DNA of 64,000 nt from Bacteroides sp. (GTDB lineage Bacteria; Bacteroidota; Bacteroidia; Bacteroidales; Bacteroidaceae), in assembly GCA_022648295.1 (NCBI GenBank), contig JALCME010000010.1, forward strand, positions 89,489 through 153,488. The letters run 5' to 3'. Both the position numbers and the translations under genes were made by a program. The notes beneath the pieces are model-generated. The model searched no databases. It was not told the origin of the DNA and was given only the letters and a program-made list of their open reading frames with translations. Shown in pieces: positions 17,229 to 27,334 of this stretch (positions are counted from its first letter, which is position 1; every line of letters starts with the position of its first letter).

Positions 17229-20048
17229 ATGAAACGAATTGCTCAATTCATCTCATTTACCCTTTTGTTTTTTTGTAGTATCAGTAATAATACACTAGCA
17301 GAAGAAAAAGTAAATGTACTCAAACAAGGTACTATCCGCGGACGTATTGTAGATGCAAGCAAGCAGACCCTTCCAGGTGCATCTATCTACATCGAAAAAC
17401 TGCACTCAGGAGTAACAAGCGACATCAACGGCTTCTACATCTTTTCCAATCTCCCACCGGGCACTTATACCGTAAAAGTCAGCTATATAGGATATACTCC
17501 ATCAGAAGCTCAAATCACGGTTCCTGCAGGAAAGACATTAAAAAAAGACTTCATTCTTAACGAGGGCATTGAATTAAAAGAGGTGTTGATTGGAGGCGTT
17601 TTCCAAGGTCAACGCCGGGCGATTAATGCCCAAAGAAGCAGTCTGGGAATAACCAATGTAGTATCTGCAGACCAAGTTGGAAAATTTCCGGATTCCAACA
17701 TTGGTGACGCTCTGAAACGCATTTCCGGTATAAATGTACAATATGACCAAGGTGAAGCCCGTTTCGGACAAGTTCGTGGTACTCCAGCCGATATGAGTTC
17801 AGTCACGATTAATGGAAATCGCATTCCTTCCGCTGAAGGTGACACAAGAAATGTTCAGCTTGATTTGATTCCAGCAGATATGATACAGACTATTGAAGTA
17901 AACAAAGTCGTCACTCCCGATATGGATGCAGACGCCATAGGAGGCTCTATTAACCTGATAACTAAAAACTCTCCATATAAGCAAATGATTGCTGCAACCG
18001 CCGGAAGTGGTTACAATTGGATTAGCAAAAAAGCTCAACTGAACCTTGGACTCACCTATGGCAACCGCTTCTTTAATGACAAATTAGGCATTATACTTTC
18101 CGCTTCTTACCAGAACTCACCTTCAGGATCGGATGACGTGGAATTTTTGTGGGACAAAGATATTGAGACTAAAGAAATCTGCCTGACTAATTATCAAGTC
18201 CGCCAGTACTATGTGACTCGTGAACGTCAAAGCTATTCCGCTGCTCTGGACTGGAATATCAACGATAATAATAAACTGACTTTCAAAGGAATTTTCAACA
18301 ACCGCAACGATTGGGAAAACCGTTACCGCTTAACACTAAAAGATCTGAATCTGAAAAAAGATGATAACGACAACGAATATTGCACCGTCAATAATACGGC
18401 AACTGTACGCATACAAACCAAAGGTGGTACACCTAATAACCGCAATGCACGATTGGAACGCCAACGGACCATGGATTTCACGTTGGGAGGCGAACACCTG
18501 TTTGGCAAACTAAATATGGACTGGAGTTTGAACTACGCTAAAGCAAGTGAGAACCGTCCGAATGAACGGTATATTGATTACCAATTGAAAAAACAGAAAT
18601 TCATTCCAGACCTGAGTAATGAGCGTAAACCCTTATACACGCCTCAAGAAGGCTCTGAAATGTATCTAAATGATGATTTTAGTCTAAAAGAAGTAACAGA
18701 AGAATTTGAAGATATTCAGGAGAAAGATTTGAAGTTTAAACTGAACTTCGCTTTACCGCTTACCAAAGGTCGATATGGTAATAAACTCCGTTTTGGAGGA
18801 AAAGTTACGCGTAAAAGTAAAGATAAAGACAAAGACTTCTATGCATATACTCCATTGGATAAAGATGGATTTGACACAAACAGTCTGAATAACGCTGTTA
18901 ATCAGAACCGTGACGGCTACATACCCGGTGCCCAATACAAAGTAGGCAGTTTTATCAGCAAAGAGTATTTAGGGAAACTTGATTTAAATGATGCTTCTTT
19001 ATTCGAGAAAAAGCCAGATTTCGAAGAAGTGGCGGCTAGTTATAATGCCAAAGAAGTGGTAAGCGCAGGTTATTTACGCTTTGATCAAAAAATAGGTAAA
19101 CAATGGGCGCTTATGGCAGGAGTACGTTTAGAAAACACCCACGTAAAATATGCCGGATATGAATATGATGCAGATGCAAAAGAAGCCTATCACACTCCTT
19201 CTTCTACCGATGATTACTTAAATGTGTTACCCTCCATACTTATTAAGTATAGCATAAGCGATGATTTCAAGGTAAGAGCTTCATTCACGAACACCATTGC
19301 ACGCCCCAAATACTCGGATTTAGTACCCAGCAGCATCATTGACCGTAGCAACCATTCTCTTACTTTGGGTAATCCAGACCTTGCCCCCACCATTTCTTAC
19401 AACTTCGATTTGAGTAGCGAATACTATTTCAAAAGCATCGGACTAGTAAGCGCAGGAGTCTTTTACAAAAAAATAAAAGACTTTATTGTAGAGCAAGCAC
19501 TCCGTAACTATAACTATAACGGCACTACCTACACCACCTTTACCCAGCCTCAAAATTCAGGTGATGCTAATCTATTTGGTGTAGAACTGTCCTATCAACG
19601 CAATTTCGGTTTCATCTCCCCTGCTCTACAATGCATTGGATTCTACGGAAACTACACATATACTTATTCAAGAGTAAAACACTTCAACTTTGAGGGGCGT
19701 GAAAATGAAACGGGACTTCACCTTCCAGGTTCTCCCGAACATACGGCAAATGCATCTTTATTCTTCGAAAAATCAGGACTGAATATTCGGTTATCGTACA
19801 ACTTCGCCTCTGACTTTATCGATGAAATGGGCGCAGAAAAATTCTACGACCGTTATTACGATACAGTGAACTATCTGGATGTCAATGCCGGTTATACCTT
19901 TGGGAAAAGAATAAAAACCACTTTTTATGCTGATGCAACCAATCTATTGAATCAACCGCTCCGCTACTATCAAGGGACTAAAGATCACACGATGCAATCC
20001 GAGCATTACGGTATAAAGATTAATGCCGGAGTAAAAATCAGCTTCTAA
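17229..20048 (+). CDS. TonB-dependent outer-membrane receptor, probably for phosphorylated substrates
   Basis: Outer-membrane receptor of 939 residues with a signal peptide (to about residue 24), a carboxypeptidase-regulatory-like domain at about 34-108 (GRIVDASKQTLPGASIYIEK), a plug domain at about 135-240 with KFPDSNIGDALKRISGINV and MDADAIGGSINLITKN, and a barrel ending in GVKISF. The plug resembles the Caulobacter-type TonB receptor group rather than SusC, and there is no SusD partner. A TRAP-like phosphatase follows 19 bases later, and a Pho-like operator precedes it. Together these suggest uptake of phosphate-containing compounds, which is inference. Confidence 0.88.
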   Translation: MKRIAQFISFTLLFFCSISNNTLAEEKVNVLKQGTIRGRIVDASKQTLPGASIYIEKLHSGVTSDINGFYIFSNLPPGTYTVKVSYIGYTPSEAQITVPAGKTLKKDFILNEGIELKEVLIGGVFQGQRRAINAQRSSLGITNVVSADQVGKFPDSNIGDALKRISGINVQYDQGEARFGQVRGTPADMSSVTINGNRIPSAEGDTRNVQLDLIPADMIQTIEVNKVVTPDMDADAIGGSINLITKNSPYKQMIAATAGSGYNWISKKAQLNLGLTYGNRFFNDKLGIILSASYQNSPSGSDDVEFLWDKDIETKEICLTNYQVRQYYVTRERQSYSAALDWNINDNNKLTFKGIFNNRNDWENRYRLTLKDLNLKKDDNDNEYCTVNNTATVRIQTKGGTPNNRNARLERQRTMDFTLGGEHLFGKLNMDWSLNYAKASENRPNERYIDYQLKKQKFIPDLSNERKPLYTPQEGSEMYLNDDFSLKEVTEEFEDIQEKDLKFKLNFALPLTKGRYGNKLRFGGKVTRKSKDKDKDFYAYTPLDKDGFDTNSLNNAVNQNRDGYIPGAQYKVGSFISKEYLGKLDLNDASLFEKKPDFEEVAASYNAKEVVSAGYLRFDQKIGKQWALMAGVRLENTHVKYAGYEYDADAKEAYHTPSSTDDYLNVLPSILIKYSISDDFKVRASFTNTIARPKYSDLVPSSIIDRSNHSLTLGNPDLAPTISYNFDLSSEYYFKSIGLVSAGVFYKKIKDFIVEQALRNYNYNGTTYTTFTQPQNSGDANLFGVELSYQRNFGFISPALQCIGFYGNYTYTYSRVKHFNFEGRENETGLHLPGSPEHTANASLFFEKSGLNIRLSYNFASDFIDEMGAEKFYDRYYDTVNYLDVNAGYTFGKRIKTTFYADATNLLNQPLRYYQGTKDHTMQSEHYGIKINAGVKISF

Positions 20049-20067
20049 CATAAAAAGATAGACCATT

Positions 20068-21000
20068 ATGAAAATAAAGAACTTATTCATACTTCTATTT
20101 CTCACTATTTGCATTTCAATACAAGCTCAACAGACCGGTTACTCGATCTTTGATCATAAATTCAATTTTTACATAGCCAACGATTTGGGAAGAAATGGAT
20201 ATTATGATCAAAAGCCTATTGCCGAACTAATGGGTGAAATGGGAGAAAAAATAGGACCGAAGTTTGTACTTGCAACCGGAGATATTCACCATTTTGAAGG
20301 AGTACGCAGTATCAACGATCCGCTATGGATGACTAACTTTGAACTGATCTACAGCCATCCTGAATTAATGATAGACTGGTTTCCTATTTTAGGAAACCAT
20401 GAATACAGGGGGAATACCCAGGCTGTATTAGACTACTCCCTAATCAGTCGGCGGTGGTCTATGCCATCCCGCTACTATACCAAAGTCTTTAATGAGAAAG
20501 GAACAAGCATTCGTATCGTATGGATAGACACTACCCCTCTAATCAATAAATATCGGGAAGAAAAAGATAAATACCCTGATGCTTGCAAACAAGACATCAA
20601 TACCCAACTGGCATGGATTGATTCGGTACTCACCAGCGCTAAAGAGGACTGGGTAATCGTAGCCGGTCACCATCCCATATATGCTGAAACTGCAAAAGAC
20701 ACCCTTGAACGCATCAATATGCAAAAACAAATTGATCCCATTTTAAGAAAACACCATGTCGATATATATGTCTGCGGACACATACACAACTTTCAGCACA
20801 TCCGGGTAAAAGGAAGCAATATTGATTACATTGTCAACTCTTCAGGTTCCCGTGCGAGAAAAGTAAAGCCGATAAAAGGCACATTGTTCTGCAGCCCGGA
20901 AGCAGGCTTTTCCGTATGTTCTATTGATAAAAAAGAACTTGACCTACGTATGATTGATAAAAGAGGAAAAGTAATCTATACAGTTACCCGAAAAAAATAA
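20068..21000 (+). CDS. Secreted purple-acid-phosphatase-like (TRAP/ACP5-type) metallophosphoesterase
   Basis: Di-metal phosphoesterase of 310 residues with a signal peptide ending near residue 21 (SIQAQ). Metal-site motifs appear in order: NDLG (Asp39), ATGDIHHF (Asp72), LGNHEYRG, AGHHPIY and CGHIHNFQHI. The spacing and intervening text (GVRSINDP, SRRWSMPSRYY, CGHIHNFQ) resemble animal tartrate-resistant acid phosphatase. In that family a tyrosine lies three residues after the second aspartate (GDNFY) and gives the purple colour; here the position is His75 (GDIHH). The metal pair may therefore differ. It is likely co-transcribed with the receptor 19 bases upstream and acts in the periplasm or at the surface to release phosphate. 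Confidence 0.87.
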   Translation: MKIKNLFILLFLTICISIQAQQTGYSIFDHKFNFYIANDLGRNGYYDQKPIAELMGEMGEKIGPKFVLATGDIHHFEGVRSINDPLWMTNFELIYSHPELMIDWFPILGNHEYRGNTQAVLDYSLISRRWSMPSRYYTKVFNEKGTSIRIVWIDTTPLINKYREEKDKYPDACKQDINTQLAWIDSVLTSAKEDWVIVAGHHPIYAETAKDTLERINMQKQIDPILRKHHVDIYVCGHIHNFQHIRVKGSNIDYIVNSSGSRARKVKPIKGTLFCSPEAGFSVCSIDKKELDLRMIDKRGKVIYTVTRKK

Positions 21001-21091
21001 AAGAGTGTTAAACTCATTCAAATATTCCATTATATTCAGCATGGACAGATAATTACGACGAAAAAAACAATGTTTTACCGTTTTCTTTTGT

Positions 21092-21099
21092 TACATTTG
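21092..21099 (+). promoter_or_regulatory. Promoter -7 element of kduI
   Basis: TACATTTG matches TAnnTTTG. Transcription near 21105 would leave about 60 bases of leader before ATG 21164, which argues against the earlier in-frame start at 21104. Confidence 0.55.
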
Positions 21100-21163
21100 C
21101 ATCGTGTGCGCAAACGAAGTGCACCAAACAACCGATATTAAATATAATAAATGTGATAACAAG

Positions 21164-22006
21164 ATGAAAACGAACTATGAAATTCGCTACGCCGCGCATC
21201 CGGAAGATGCTAAAGGGTACGACACTCAGCGCATTCGTCGTGATTTTCTTATTGAAAAGGTTTTTGCCTCTAATGAAGTAAATATGGTATACTCCATGTA
21301 CGATCGCATGATTGTGGGTGGCGCAATGCCTGTAGGTGAAGTTTTACAATTGGAAGCTATTGATCCGCTGAGAGCTCCCTACTTTCTGACCCGTCGGGAA
21401 ATAGGTATCTTCAATGTAGGCGGTCCGGGTATTGTAAAAGCAGGAAATGCAGTTTTTGAACTGGATTATAAAGAAGCGCTTTACTTAGGTTCCGGCGATC
21501 GTGAAATTTCGTTTGAGAGCAAAGATGAAAAACATCCTGCCAAATTCTATTTTAACTCGACAACAGCACATCGCAATTATCCAGATAAAAAAGTAACAAA
21601 GAAAGATGCCGTTGTTGCAGAGATGGGCACATTGGAAGGTTCCAATCATCGTAATATCAACAAAATGCTGGTTAATCAGGTACTTTCCACTTGCCAACTA
21701 CAGATGGGTATGACGGAACTGGCTCCGGGAAGCGTATGGAACACAATGCCCGCACATGTACACAGCCGCCGTATGGAAGCTTATTTCTATTTTGAAGTTC
21801 CAGAAGATCAGGCAGTTTGCCACTTTATGGGTGAAGTAGATGAAACTCGTCATATCTGGATGAAAGGAGATCAAGCCGTACTTTCTCCTGAATGGTCCAT
21901 CCATTCCGCCGCTGCAACTCATAACTATACCTTTATTTGGGGTATGGGTGGAGAAAATCTGGACTATGGTGATCAAGACTTCTCCTTAATCACAGACTTG
22001 AAGTAA
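21164..22006 (+). CDS. kduI: 5-keto-4-deoxyuronate isomerase KduI
   Basis: Isomerises 4-deoxy-L-threo-5-hexosulose uronate, the product of unsaturated uronate cleavage, to 3-deoxy-D-glycero-2,5-hexodiulosonate. The 280-residue cupin-fold protein has the family N-terminus YEIRYAAHPEDAKGYDTQRIRRDFL and the metal-site region NTMPAHVHSRRMEAYFYF near residues 190-207, with further EWSIHSAAATHNY near residue 247. The ATG at 21164 gives the normal family start. kduD follows 81 bases later, and the two enzymes act in consecutive steps towards 2-keto-3-deoxygluconate. Confidence 0.95.
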   Translation: MKTNYEIRYAAHPEDAKGYDTQRIRRDFLIEKVFASNEVNMVYSMYDRMIVGGAMPVGEVLQLEAIDPLRAPYFLTRREIGIFNVGGPGIVKAGNAVFELDYKEALYLGSGDREISFESKDEKHPAKFYFNSTTAHRNYPDKKVTKKDAVVAEMGTLEGSNHRNINKMLVNQVLSTCQLQMGMTELAPGSVWNTMPAHVHSRRMEAYFYFEVPEDQAVCHFMGEVDETRHIWMKGDQAVLSPEWSIHSAAATHNYTFIWGMGGENLDYGDQDFSLITDLK

Positions 22007-22087
22007 CTGCCAAATAAAAGCAGTTATAAATTGCAGCAATATTATAGATAAGATATTCGAAGACAATTTTTTAAACTCAAATAAATT

Positions 22088-22882
22088 ATGGTAAACTTTT
22101 CACTGGAAGGTAAAGTAGCACTTATAACAGGAGCTTCTTACGGAATTGGTTTTGCATTGGCAACTGCCTTTGCTCAGGCAGGAGCTAAAATAGTATTCAA
22201 TGACATCAAACAAGAGCTTGTAGACAAAGGCATTGCTGCTTACAAGGCCGAAGGCATTGAAGCAAAGGGCTATGTATGCGATGTCACGAATGAAGAACAA
22301 GTTAACGCTCTTATAGCCCAGGTTGAAAAAGAGGTGGGCGTTATTGATATATTAGTAAATAATGCCGGCATTATCAAACGTATTCCGATGTGCGAAATGT
22401 CTGCTAAAGATTTCCGCCAGGTAATTGACGTGGATTTGAATGCACCGTTCATTGTTTCCAAAGCAGTCATTCCTTCCATGATTAAAAAAGGCCACGGAAA
22501 AATTATCAATATCTGCTCTATGATGAGTGAATTGGGACGCGAAACGGTATCTGCATATGCCGCAGCTAAGGGTGGCCTAAAAATGCTGACTCGTAACATT
22601 GCCTCTGAATACGGAGAATTCAATATCCAATGTAATGGCATTGGTCCGGGCTACATTGCAACTCCTCAAACAGCACCGCTTCGTGAAAAGCAACCTGACG
22701 GTTCCCGCCATCCATTTGATGCATTCATCGTAGCAAAAACACCGGCTGCCCGCTGGGGTACTCCCGAAGATTTAATGGGACCAGCTGTCTTTTTAGCTTC
22801 TGATGCTTCTGATTTCGTAAACGGACATGTACTTTACGTTGACGGCGGTATCTTAGCTTATATAGGTAAACAGCCTCAATAA
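22088..22882 (+). CDS. kduD: 2-dehydro-3-deoxy-D-gluconate 5-dehydrogenase / gluconate 5-dehydrogenase (SDR)
   Basis: Reduces the KduI product to 2-keto-3-deoxygluconate with NAD(P)H. The 264-residue short-chain dehydrogenase has the cofactor loop TGASYGIG near residue 14, the NNAG motif near residue 91, catalytic Ser (ICSMMSE region) and the YAAAK motif near residue 156. The C-terminal DGGILAY is typical of the family. It lies between kduI and the DUF4861 lipoprotein, with a strong hairpin after it. Confidence 0.92.
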   Translation: MVNFSLEGKVALITGASYGIGFALATAFAQAGAKIVFNDIKQELVDKGIAAYKAEGIEAKGYVCDVTNEEQVNALIAQVEKEVGVIDILVNNAGIIKRIPMCEMSAKDFRQVIDVDLNAPFIVSKAVIPSMIKKGHGKIINICSMMSELGRETVSAYAAAKGGLKMLTRNIASEYGEFNIQCNGIGPGYIATPQTAPLREKQPDGSRHPFDAFIVAKTPAARWGTPEDLMGPAVFLASDASDFVNGHVLYVDGGILAYIGKQPQ

Positions 22883-22900
22883 AACATTAGATAAAAAAGG

Positions 22901-22949
22901 AATGGATAGTTAGGAACAAATTTATATTTGTCCCTTTCTATCCATTTTA
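22901..22949 (+). terminator. Hairpin terminator or attenuator between kduD and the DUF4861 gene
   Basis: AATGGATAG (22901-22909) pairs with CTATCCATT (22938-22946), and an inner helix GGAACAAAT/ATTTGTCC continues it with one bulge. TTTA follows. TATATTTG at 22923-22930 inside the hairpin also fits the -7 consensus, so it may instead hold the promoter of the next gene. Confidence 0.65.
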
Positions 22950-22977
22950 GCATTAATGATCAACTAAAATCAAGGTT

Positions 22978-24222
22978 ATGAAGAAACTACTCCTCTTAAT
23001 GGCAACCGTATTTGTTTGTTTTGCCTGTAGCAAAACAAAACAAACACTCACCGTAACAGTAACCAATCCTTTGGATATGGAACGCTCAAATGAAATGGTG
23101 GAAGTATCTGCCAATGATATCTTTAATCAACTCAAGCTCGCGGATACAGCACAATTCGTTGTACTTGATGATAAAGGCGAACAAATCCCCTACCAAATTA
23201 CCTATGATGATAAAGTAATCTTTCCGGTAACTATAGCGGCCAAAGGCACAGTTACTTACACCATACAACCCGGAATCCCTGAAGAAACTGACGTAAAAGC
23301 ATGTGGAAAGTATTATCCCGAACGTGTGGACGATGTAGCTTGGGAAAATGATCTGGTGGCCTTCCGTACTTATGGCCCGGCCTTGCAAGCTACTGGCGAA
23401 CGCGCTTTTGGTTACGATGTATGGACAAAATACAATACCGACAAACCTGTCGTTGAGGAGCGCTATGCAGGAGAATTAGATCCGATAACCAAAGCCAAAA
23501 TAGATTCACTGAAAAAGATCAATTCCAAAGCTGCCGACGAGCTCTATCATTCCGCATCCTACCATGTAGATCATGGTAATGGATTGGATTGCTACAAAGT
23601 AGGTCCTACATTAGGAGCAGGAACATCTGCATTAATGGTAAATGATAGCATTGTCTACCCGTATTGCTATAAGACACAAGAAATCTTAGATAACGGACCT
23701 TTAAGATTTACCGTCAAGTTGGTATACAACCCGTTAAATATTAAAGGAGACACCAGTATAGTAGAGACTCGCCTTATCTCATTAGATGCAGGTTCTCACC
23801 TTAATAAGACTGTCGTTTCATACAGCAATCTAAAAGAGACATTGCCTATAGCTACAGGTATTGTACTACACGAACCGAACGGTGCTGTAGTAGCAAACGC
23901 AGCAGACGGATATATTACTTATGTGGACCCAACAGATAACGTGAATAATGATAACGGTAAAATCTTTGTAGGAGCAGCTTTCCCTGCTGCGGTCAAAGAA
24001 GCAAAATCCGTTCTCTTCCCTGAAAAAGAAAAGAATGAGTTGCGTGGTGGTGCGGACGGTCACGTACTAGCTATCAGTTCCTACGAACCGGGATCGGAAT
24101 ATGTATATTATTGGGGAGCTGCATGGGATAAAGCGGATATTAAGACAGCTGATGCATGGAATAAATACATGGCTGACTATGCCCGTAAGGTGCGCAATCC
24201 GTTAACCGTAACAATGGAATAA
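22978..24222 (+). CDS. DUF4861 lipoprotein associated with uronate metabolism
   Basis: The 414-residue protein begins with a lipoprotein signal whose lipobox ends at Cys17 (CFACS). The rest matches the general look of the DUF4861 family, with repeated beta-rich segments (TVTVTNPLDMERSNEMVEV at the start; YYWGAAWDKAD near the C-terminus). DUF4861 proteins often occur beside pectin or uronate genes, and here it follows kduI and kduD. The reaction is not established. It is probably anchored in the outer membrane and might process an oligosaccharide before import. Confidence 0.82.
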   Translation: MKKLLLLMATVFVCFACSKTKQTLTVTVTNPLDMERSNEMVEVSANDIFNQLKLADTAQFVVLDDKGEQIPYQITYDDKVIFPVTIAAKGTVTYTIQPGIPEETDVKACGKYYPERVDDVAWENDLVAFRTYGPALQATGERAFGYDVWTKYNTDKPVVEERYAGELDPITKAKIDSLKKINSKAADELYHSASYHVDHGNGLDCYKVGPTLGAGTSALMVNDSIVYPYCYKTQEILDNGPLRFTVKLVYNPLNIKGDTSIVETRLISLDAGSHLNKTVVSYSNLKETLPIATGIVLHEPNGAVVANAADGYITYVDPTDNVNNDNGKIFVGAAFPAAVKEAKSVLFPEKEKNELRGGADGHVLAISSYEPGSEYVYYWGAAWDKADIKTADAWNKYMADYARKVRNPLTVTME

Positions 24223-24318
24223 GTATTATACAACCTACACAACTCCATTTTATAAAGGCTAAAGTATTAAAACAAGAAATCAAACTTAAAAATCTTATAG
24301 GTTGAGATCTATTAAAAG

Positions 24319-24365
24319 TCCCCTTATTTCTTCCATTATTCTTTGAATGGGATGGAATAAGGGGA
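24319..24365 (+). terminator. Terminator hairpin after the DUF4861 gene
   Basis: TCCCCTTATT (24319-24328) begins a long stem with the downstream AATAAGGGGA (24356-24365); TTCCATT also pairs with AATGGGA. TTTA follows. Confidence 0.65.
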
Positions 24366-24415
24366 TTTACTATGTCTGGAACTGCCGGTAAGTAACACTC
24401 CTTCCTTTAAAAAGA

Positions 24416-24445
24416 AGGCTGCCTCACTTTAAAGTGAGGCAGCCT
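24416..24445. terminator. Perfect 30-bp palindrome, bidirectional terminator
   Basis: AGGCTGCCTCACTTT (24416-24430) is followed directly by its exact reverse complement (24431-24445). T-rich sequence follows on both strands (CTTGTTTT on plus, TTCTTTTT on minus). It lies between the convergent DUF4861 and sdhB genes and can end transcription from both. Confidence 0.85.
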
Positions 24446-24537
24446 CTTGTTTTATACAGAACTTCTTAAGCTCAATTACTTCATTCAAGGCTTACAACAA
24501 CCTTTTCCATAATGTTTTGCATTAAAGAGAGAAGAAC

Positions 24538-25293
24538 TTAATCTTTCAATTTTGCTACAATGAAATCACGGTTCAGACGAGCAATATTGCTAATGGAAAT
24601 ACTCTTGGGACATTCAGCTTCACATGCACGGGTATTAGTGCAGTTACCAAAACCAAGTTCATCCATCTTGCTCAACATAGCTTTTGCACGACGCAAGGCT
24701 TCAGGCTTGCCCTGAGGCAATAGATTAAGCTGACTAACCTTTGCAGATACAAATAACATAGCCGAGCCATTCTTACAAGCAGCAACACAAGCACCGCAAC
24801 CGATGCATGATGCTGCATCCATTGCTTCGTCTGCTATAGGTTTCGGAATTAATATAGCATTGGCATCCTGTGGAGCACCAGTACGTACACTGACATAGCC
24901 TCCGGCCTGCATAATTTTATCAAAAGCACCACGATCAACCATCAAATCCTTAATAACCGGAAAGCCTGCAGAACGCCATGGTTCTACCGTAATGGTATCT
25001 CCATCATTAAAGCGACGCATATAAATCTGGCAAGTGGTAACTCCCGTTGCAGGTCCGTGCGGATGGCCATTGATATACAAAGAGCACATGCCACAAATAC
25101 CCTCACGACAGTCGTGGTCAAAAACGACGGGTTCTTTGCCTTCGCTAATTAATTGTTCGTTCAAGATATCCAGCATTTCAAGAAAAGAAGTGTCACCGGG
25201 AATATCTTTCATTTGGTATGTTTCAAAAGCTCCTTTTGCTTTTGGTCCTTTTTGACGCCATACCTTAAGCGTGAAACTTATATTTTTATCCAT
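24538..25293 (-). CDS. sdhB: Fumarate reductase / succinate dehydrogenase iron-sulfur subunit
   Basis: Passes electrons between the flavoprotein and the membrane cytochrome b subunit. The 251-residue protein has the [2Fe-2S] cysteines in [15 protein letters not shown] near residue 62 and two ferredoxin-type clusters, [14 protein letters not shown] near residue 148 and [14 protein letters not shown] near residue 217. The order sdhC-sdhA-sdhB and the subunit sizes match the Wolinella-type fumarate reductase group. In Bacteroides this complex mainly reduces fumarate to succinate during anaerobic growth (frdB in that usage). It ends before a strong terminator. Confidence 0.95.
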   Translation of the reverse strand: MDKNISFTLKVWRQKGPKAKGAFETYQMKDIPGDTSFLEMLDILNEQLISEGKEPVVFDHDCREGICGMCSLYINGHPHGPATGVTTCQIYMRRFNDGDTITVEPWRSAGFPVIKDLMVDRGAFDKIMQAGGYVSVRTGAPQDANAILIPKPIADEAMDAASCIGCGACVAACKNGSAMLFVSAKVSQLNLLPQGKPEALRRAKAMLSKMDELGFGNCTNTRACEAECPKSISISNIARLNRDFIVAKLKD

Positions 25294-25328
25294 TGTCTTT
25301 TAATTCTTTAAATGTTTAACTTCCCCGA

Positions 25329-27275
25329 TTAGCTCTTATAATTACGAGTCTGAACCTTAATTGCTTCATAAACCAAAGGTTCCTTCAGCAATGCAGGAGC
25401 TTTTTCATCAGAGCCCTGATATTCCCAGCAAGCCACATAGAAGAAGTTTTCATCATCACGTTTAGCTTCTCCTTCCTCTGTCTGATACTCTTCACGGAAA
25501 TGTCCACCGCAACTTTCATTACGATTTAAAGCATCATAAGCAATCAATTCTCCCATTATAATGAAATCGTTCAAACGGATAGCTTTATCCAATTCAACGT
25601 TCATACCTTCTTTATCACCAGGAATAAACAAGTTTGTCTCAAATTCCTTGCGAATATCTTTGAGCTTTGCCAAACCTTCTTTCAGACCAGCTTCCGTACG
25701 TCCCATACCAACATATTCCCACATAACGTGTCCCAATTTCTTATGGATGGAGTCAACTGATTCTTTTCCCTTGATATTCATCAACTGGTCAACTTTAGCC
25801 TGCACAGCCTTTTCAGCTTCCGCAAATTCAGGCAGATCGGTTGAGAAACGAGGTACTGTGATTTGATCGGCCAGATAGTTTTGAATAGTATAAGGTAACA
25901 CGAAATAACCATCAGCCAAACCTTGCATCAATGCGGATGCCCCAAGACGGTTAGCACCATGGTCAGAGAAATTACACTCACCTATAGCAAACAAACCTTT
26001 GATTGAAGTCATCAATTCATAATCCACCCAGATACCTCCCATAGTATAATGTATAGCCGGATAAATCATCATCGGGTTTTCATAAGGGCTTACGTCGGTG
26101 ATCTCTTCGTACATATCAAACAAGTTACCGTAACGTTGGGCAACCACTTCTTTACCCAAACGGTTGATTGCTTCGCTAAAGTCGAGAAATACAGCCAAAC
26201 CGGTATTATTTACACCATAACCTTTATCGCAACGCTCCTTGGCAGCACGGCTGGCAACATCACGGGGAACAAGGTTACCAAATGCGGGATAACGACGTTC
26301 CAAATAATAATCACGGTCTTCTTCAGGAATATCCCTACCTTGTAATTCTCCGGCTTGCAGTTTCTTTGCATCTTCCAATTTCTTGGGAACCCAGATACGA
26401 CCATCATTACGTAATGATTCCGACATCAAGGTTAATTTAGATTGCTTATCTCCATGAACAGGGATACAAGTCGGATGTATTTGAACAAAAGCGGGATTGG
26501 CAAACCAAGCACCTTTACGATAACATGCCATTGCAGCAGAGCAGTTACATGCCATCGCATTAGTAGATAAGAAATAAGCATTACCATAACCGCCGGTAGC
26601 TATAACCACAGCATGTGCAGCAAAGCGTTCCAACTTACCTGTCACCAAATTCTTGGCAATAATACCACGCGCACGGCCGTCAACCAAAACAACATCTTCC
26701 ATCTCATAACGGGTATACAACTTCACGTTTCCGGCATTAACCTGACGGCTTAAAGCTGAATAGGCACCCAACAATAATTGTTGTCCGGTTTGTCCTTTAG
26801 CATAGAATGTACGTGAAACCTGAGCACCACCGAAAGAACGGTTGGCAAGCATACCACCATATTCGCGTGCAAAAGGAACACCCTGAGCAACGCATTGATC
26901 GATAATGTTATTAGAGACTTCGGCCAAACGATAAACATTCGCTTCACGTGAGCGGTAGTCACCACCTTTAACCGTATCATAGAACAAACGGTAAACAGAG
27001 TCACCGTCATTTTGGTAATTCTTTGCAGCATTGATACCTCCCTGCGCAGCAATAGAGTGTGCACGACGAGGAGAATCCTGAATACAGAAATTAAATACCT
27101 TAAATCCCATTTCACCAAGTGAGGCAGCAGCAGATGCACCTGCCAATCCGGTACCTACGACAATAATGTCCAAACGACGCTTGTTAGCAGGATTTACCAA
27201 TTTCTGGTGAGCTTTATAATTGGTCCATTTTTCAGCAACCGGTCCTTCCGGAATTCTTGAATCTATCTTAGTCAT
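25329..27275 (-). CDS. sdhA: Fumarate reductase / succinate dehydrogenase flavoprotein subunit
   Basis: Catalytic subunit that interconverts fumarate and succinate with covalent FAD. The 648-residue protein has the FAD dinucleotide motif [19 protein letters not shown] near residue 36, the flavinylation region with [18 protein letters not shown] near residue 70, and the [22 protein letters not shown] substrate region. It lies 35 bases before sdhB and 59 bases after sdhC. It is a core enzyme of succinate formation in gut Bacteroides. Confidence 0.96.
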   Translation of the reverse strand: MTKIDSRIPEGPVAEKWTNYKAHQKLVNPANKRRLDIIVVGTGLAGASAAASLGEMGFKVFNFCIQDSPRRAHSIAAQGGINAAKNYQNDGDSVYRLFYDTVKGGDYRSREANVYRLAEVSNNIIDQCVAQGVPFAREYGGMLANRSFGGAQVSRTFYAKGQTGQQLLLGAYSALSRQVNAGNVKLYTRYEMEDVVLVDGRARGIIAKNLVTGKLERFAAHAVVIATGGYGNAYFLSTNAMACNCSAAMACYRKGAWFANPAFVQIHPTCIPVHGDKQSKLTLMSESLRNDGRIWVPKKLEDAKKLQAGELQGRDIPEEDRDYYLERRYPAFGNLVPRDVASRAAKERCDKGYGVNNTGLAVFLDFSEAINRLGKEVVAQRYGNLFDMYEEITDVSPYENPMMIYPAIHYTMGGIWVDYELMTSIKGLFAIGECNFSDHGANRLGASALMQGLADGYFVLPYTIQNYLADQITVPRFSTDLPEFAEAEKAVQAKVDQLMNIKGKESVDSIHKKLGHVMWEYVGMGRTEAGLKEGLAKLKDIRKEFETNLFIPGDKEGMNVELDKAIRLNDFIIMGELIAYDALNRNESCGGHFREEYQTEEGEAKRDDENFFYVACWEYQGSDEKAPALLKEPLVYEAIKVQTRNYKS

Positions 27276-27334
27276 AATGCTATTTACAATTTTAATCGTT
27301 TACAAATTACAAATCAACAAGTAGTATCACCTTC

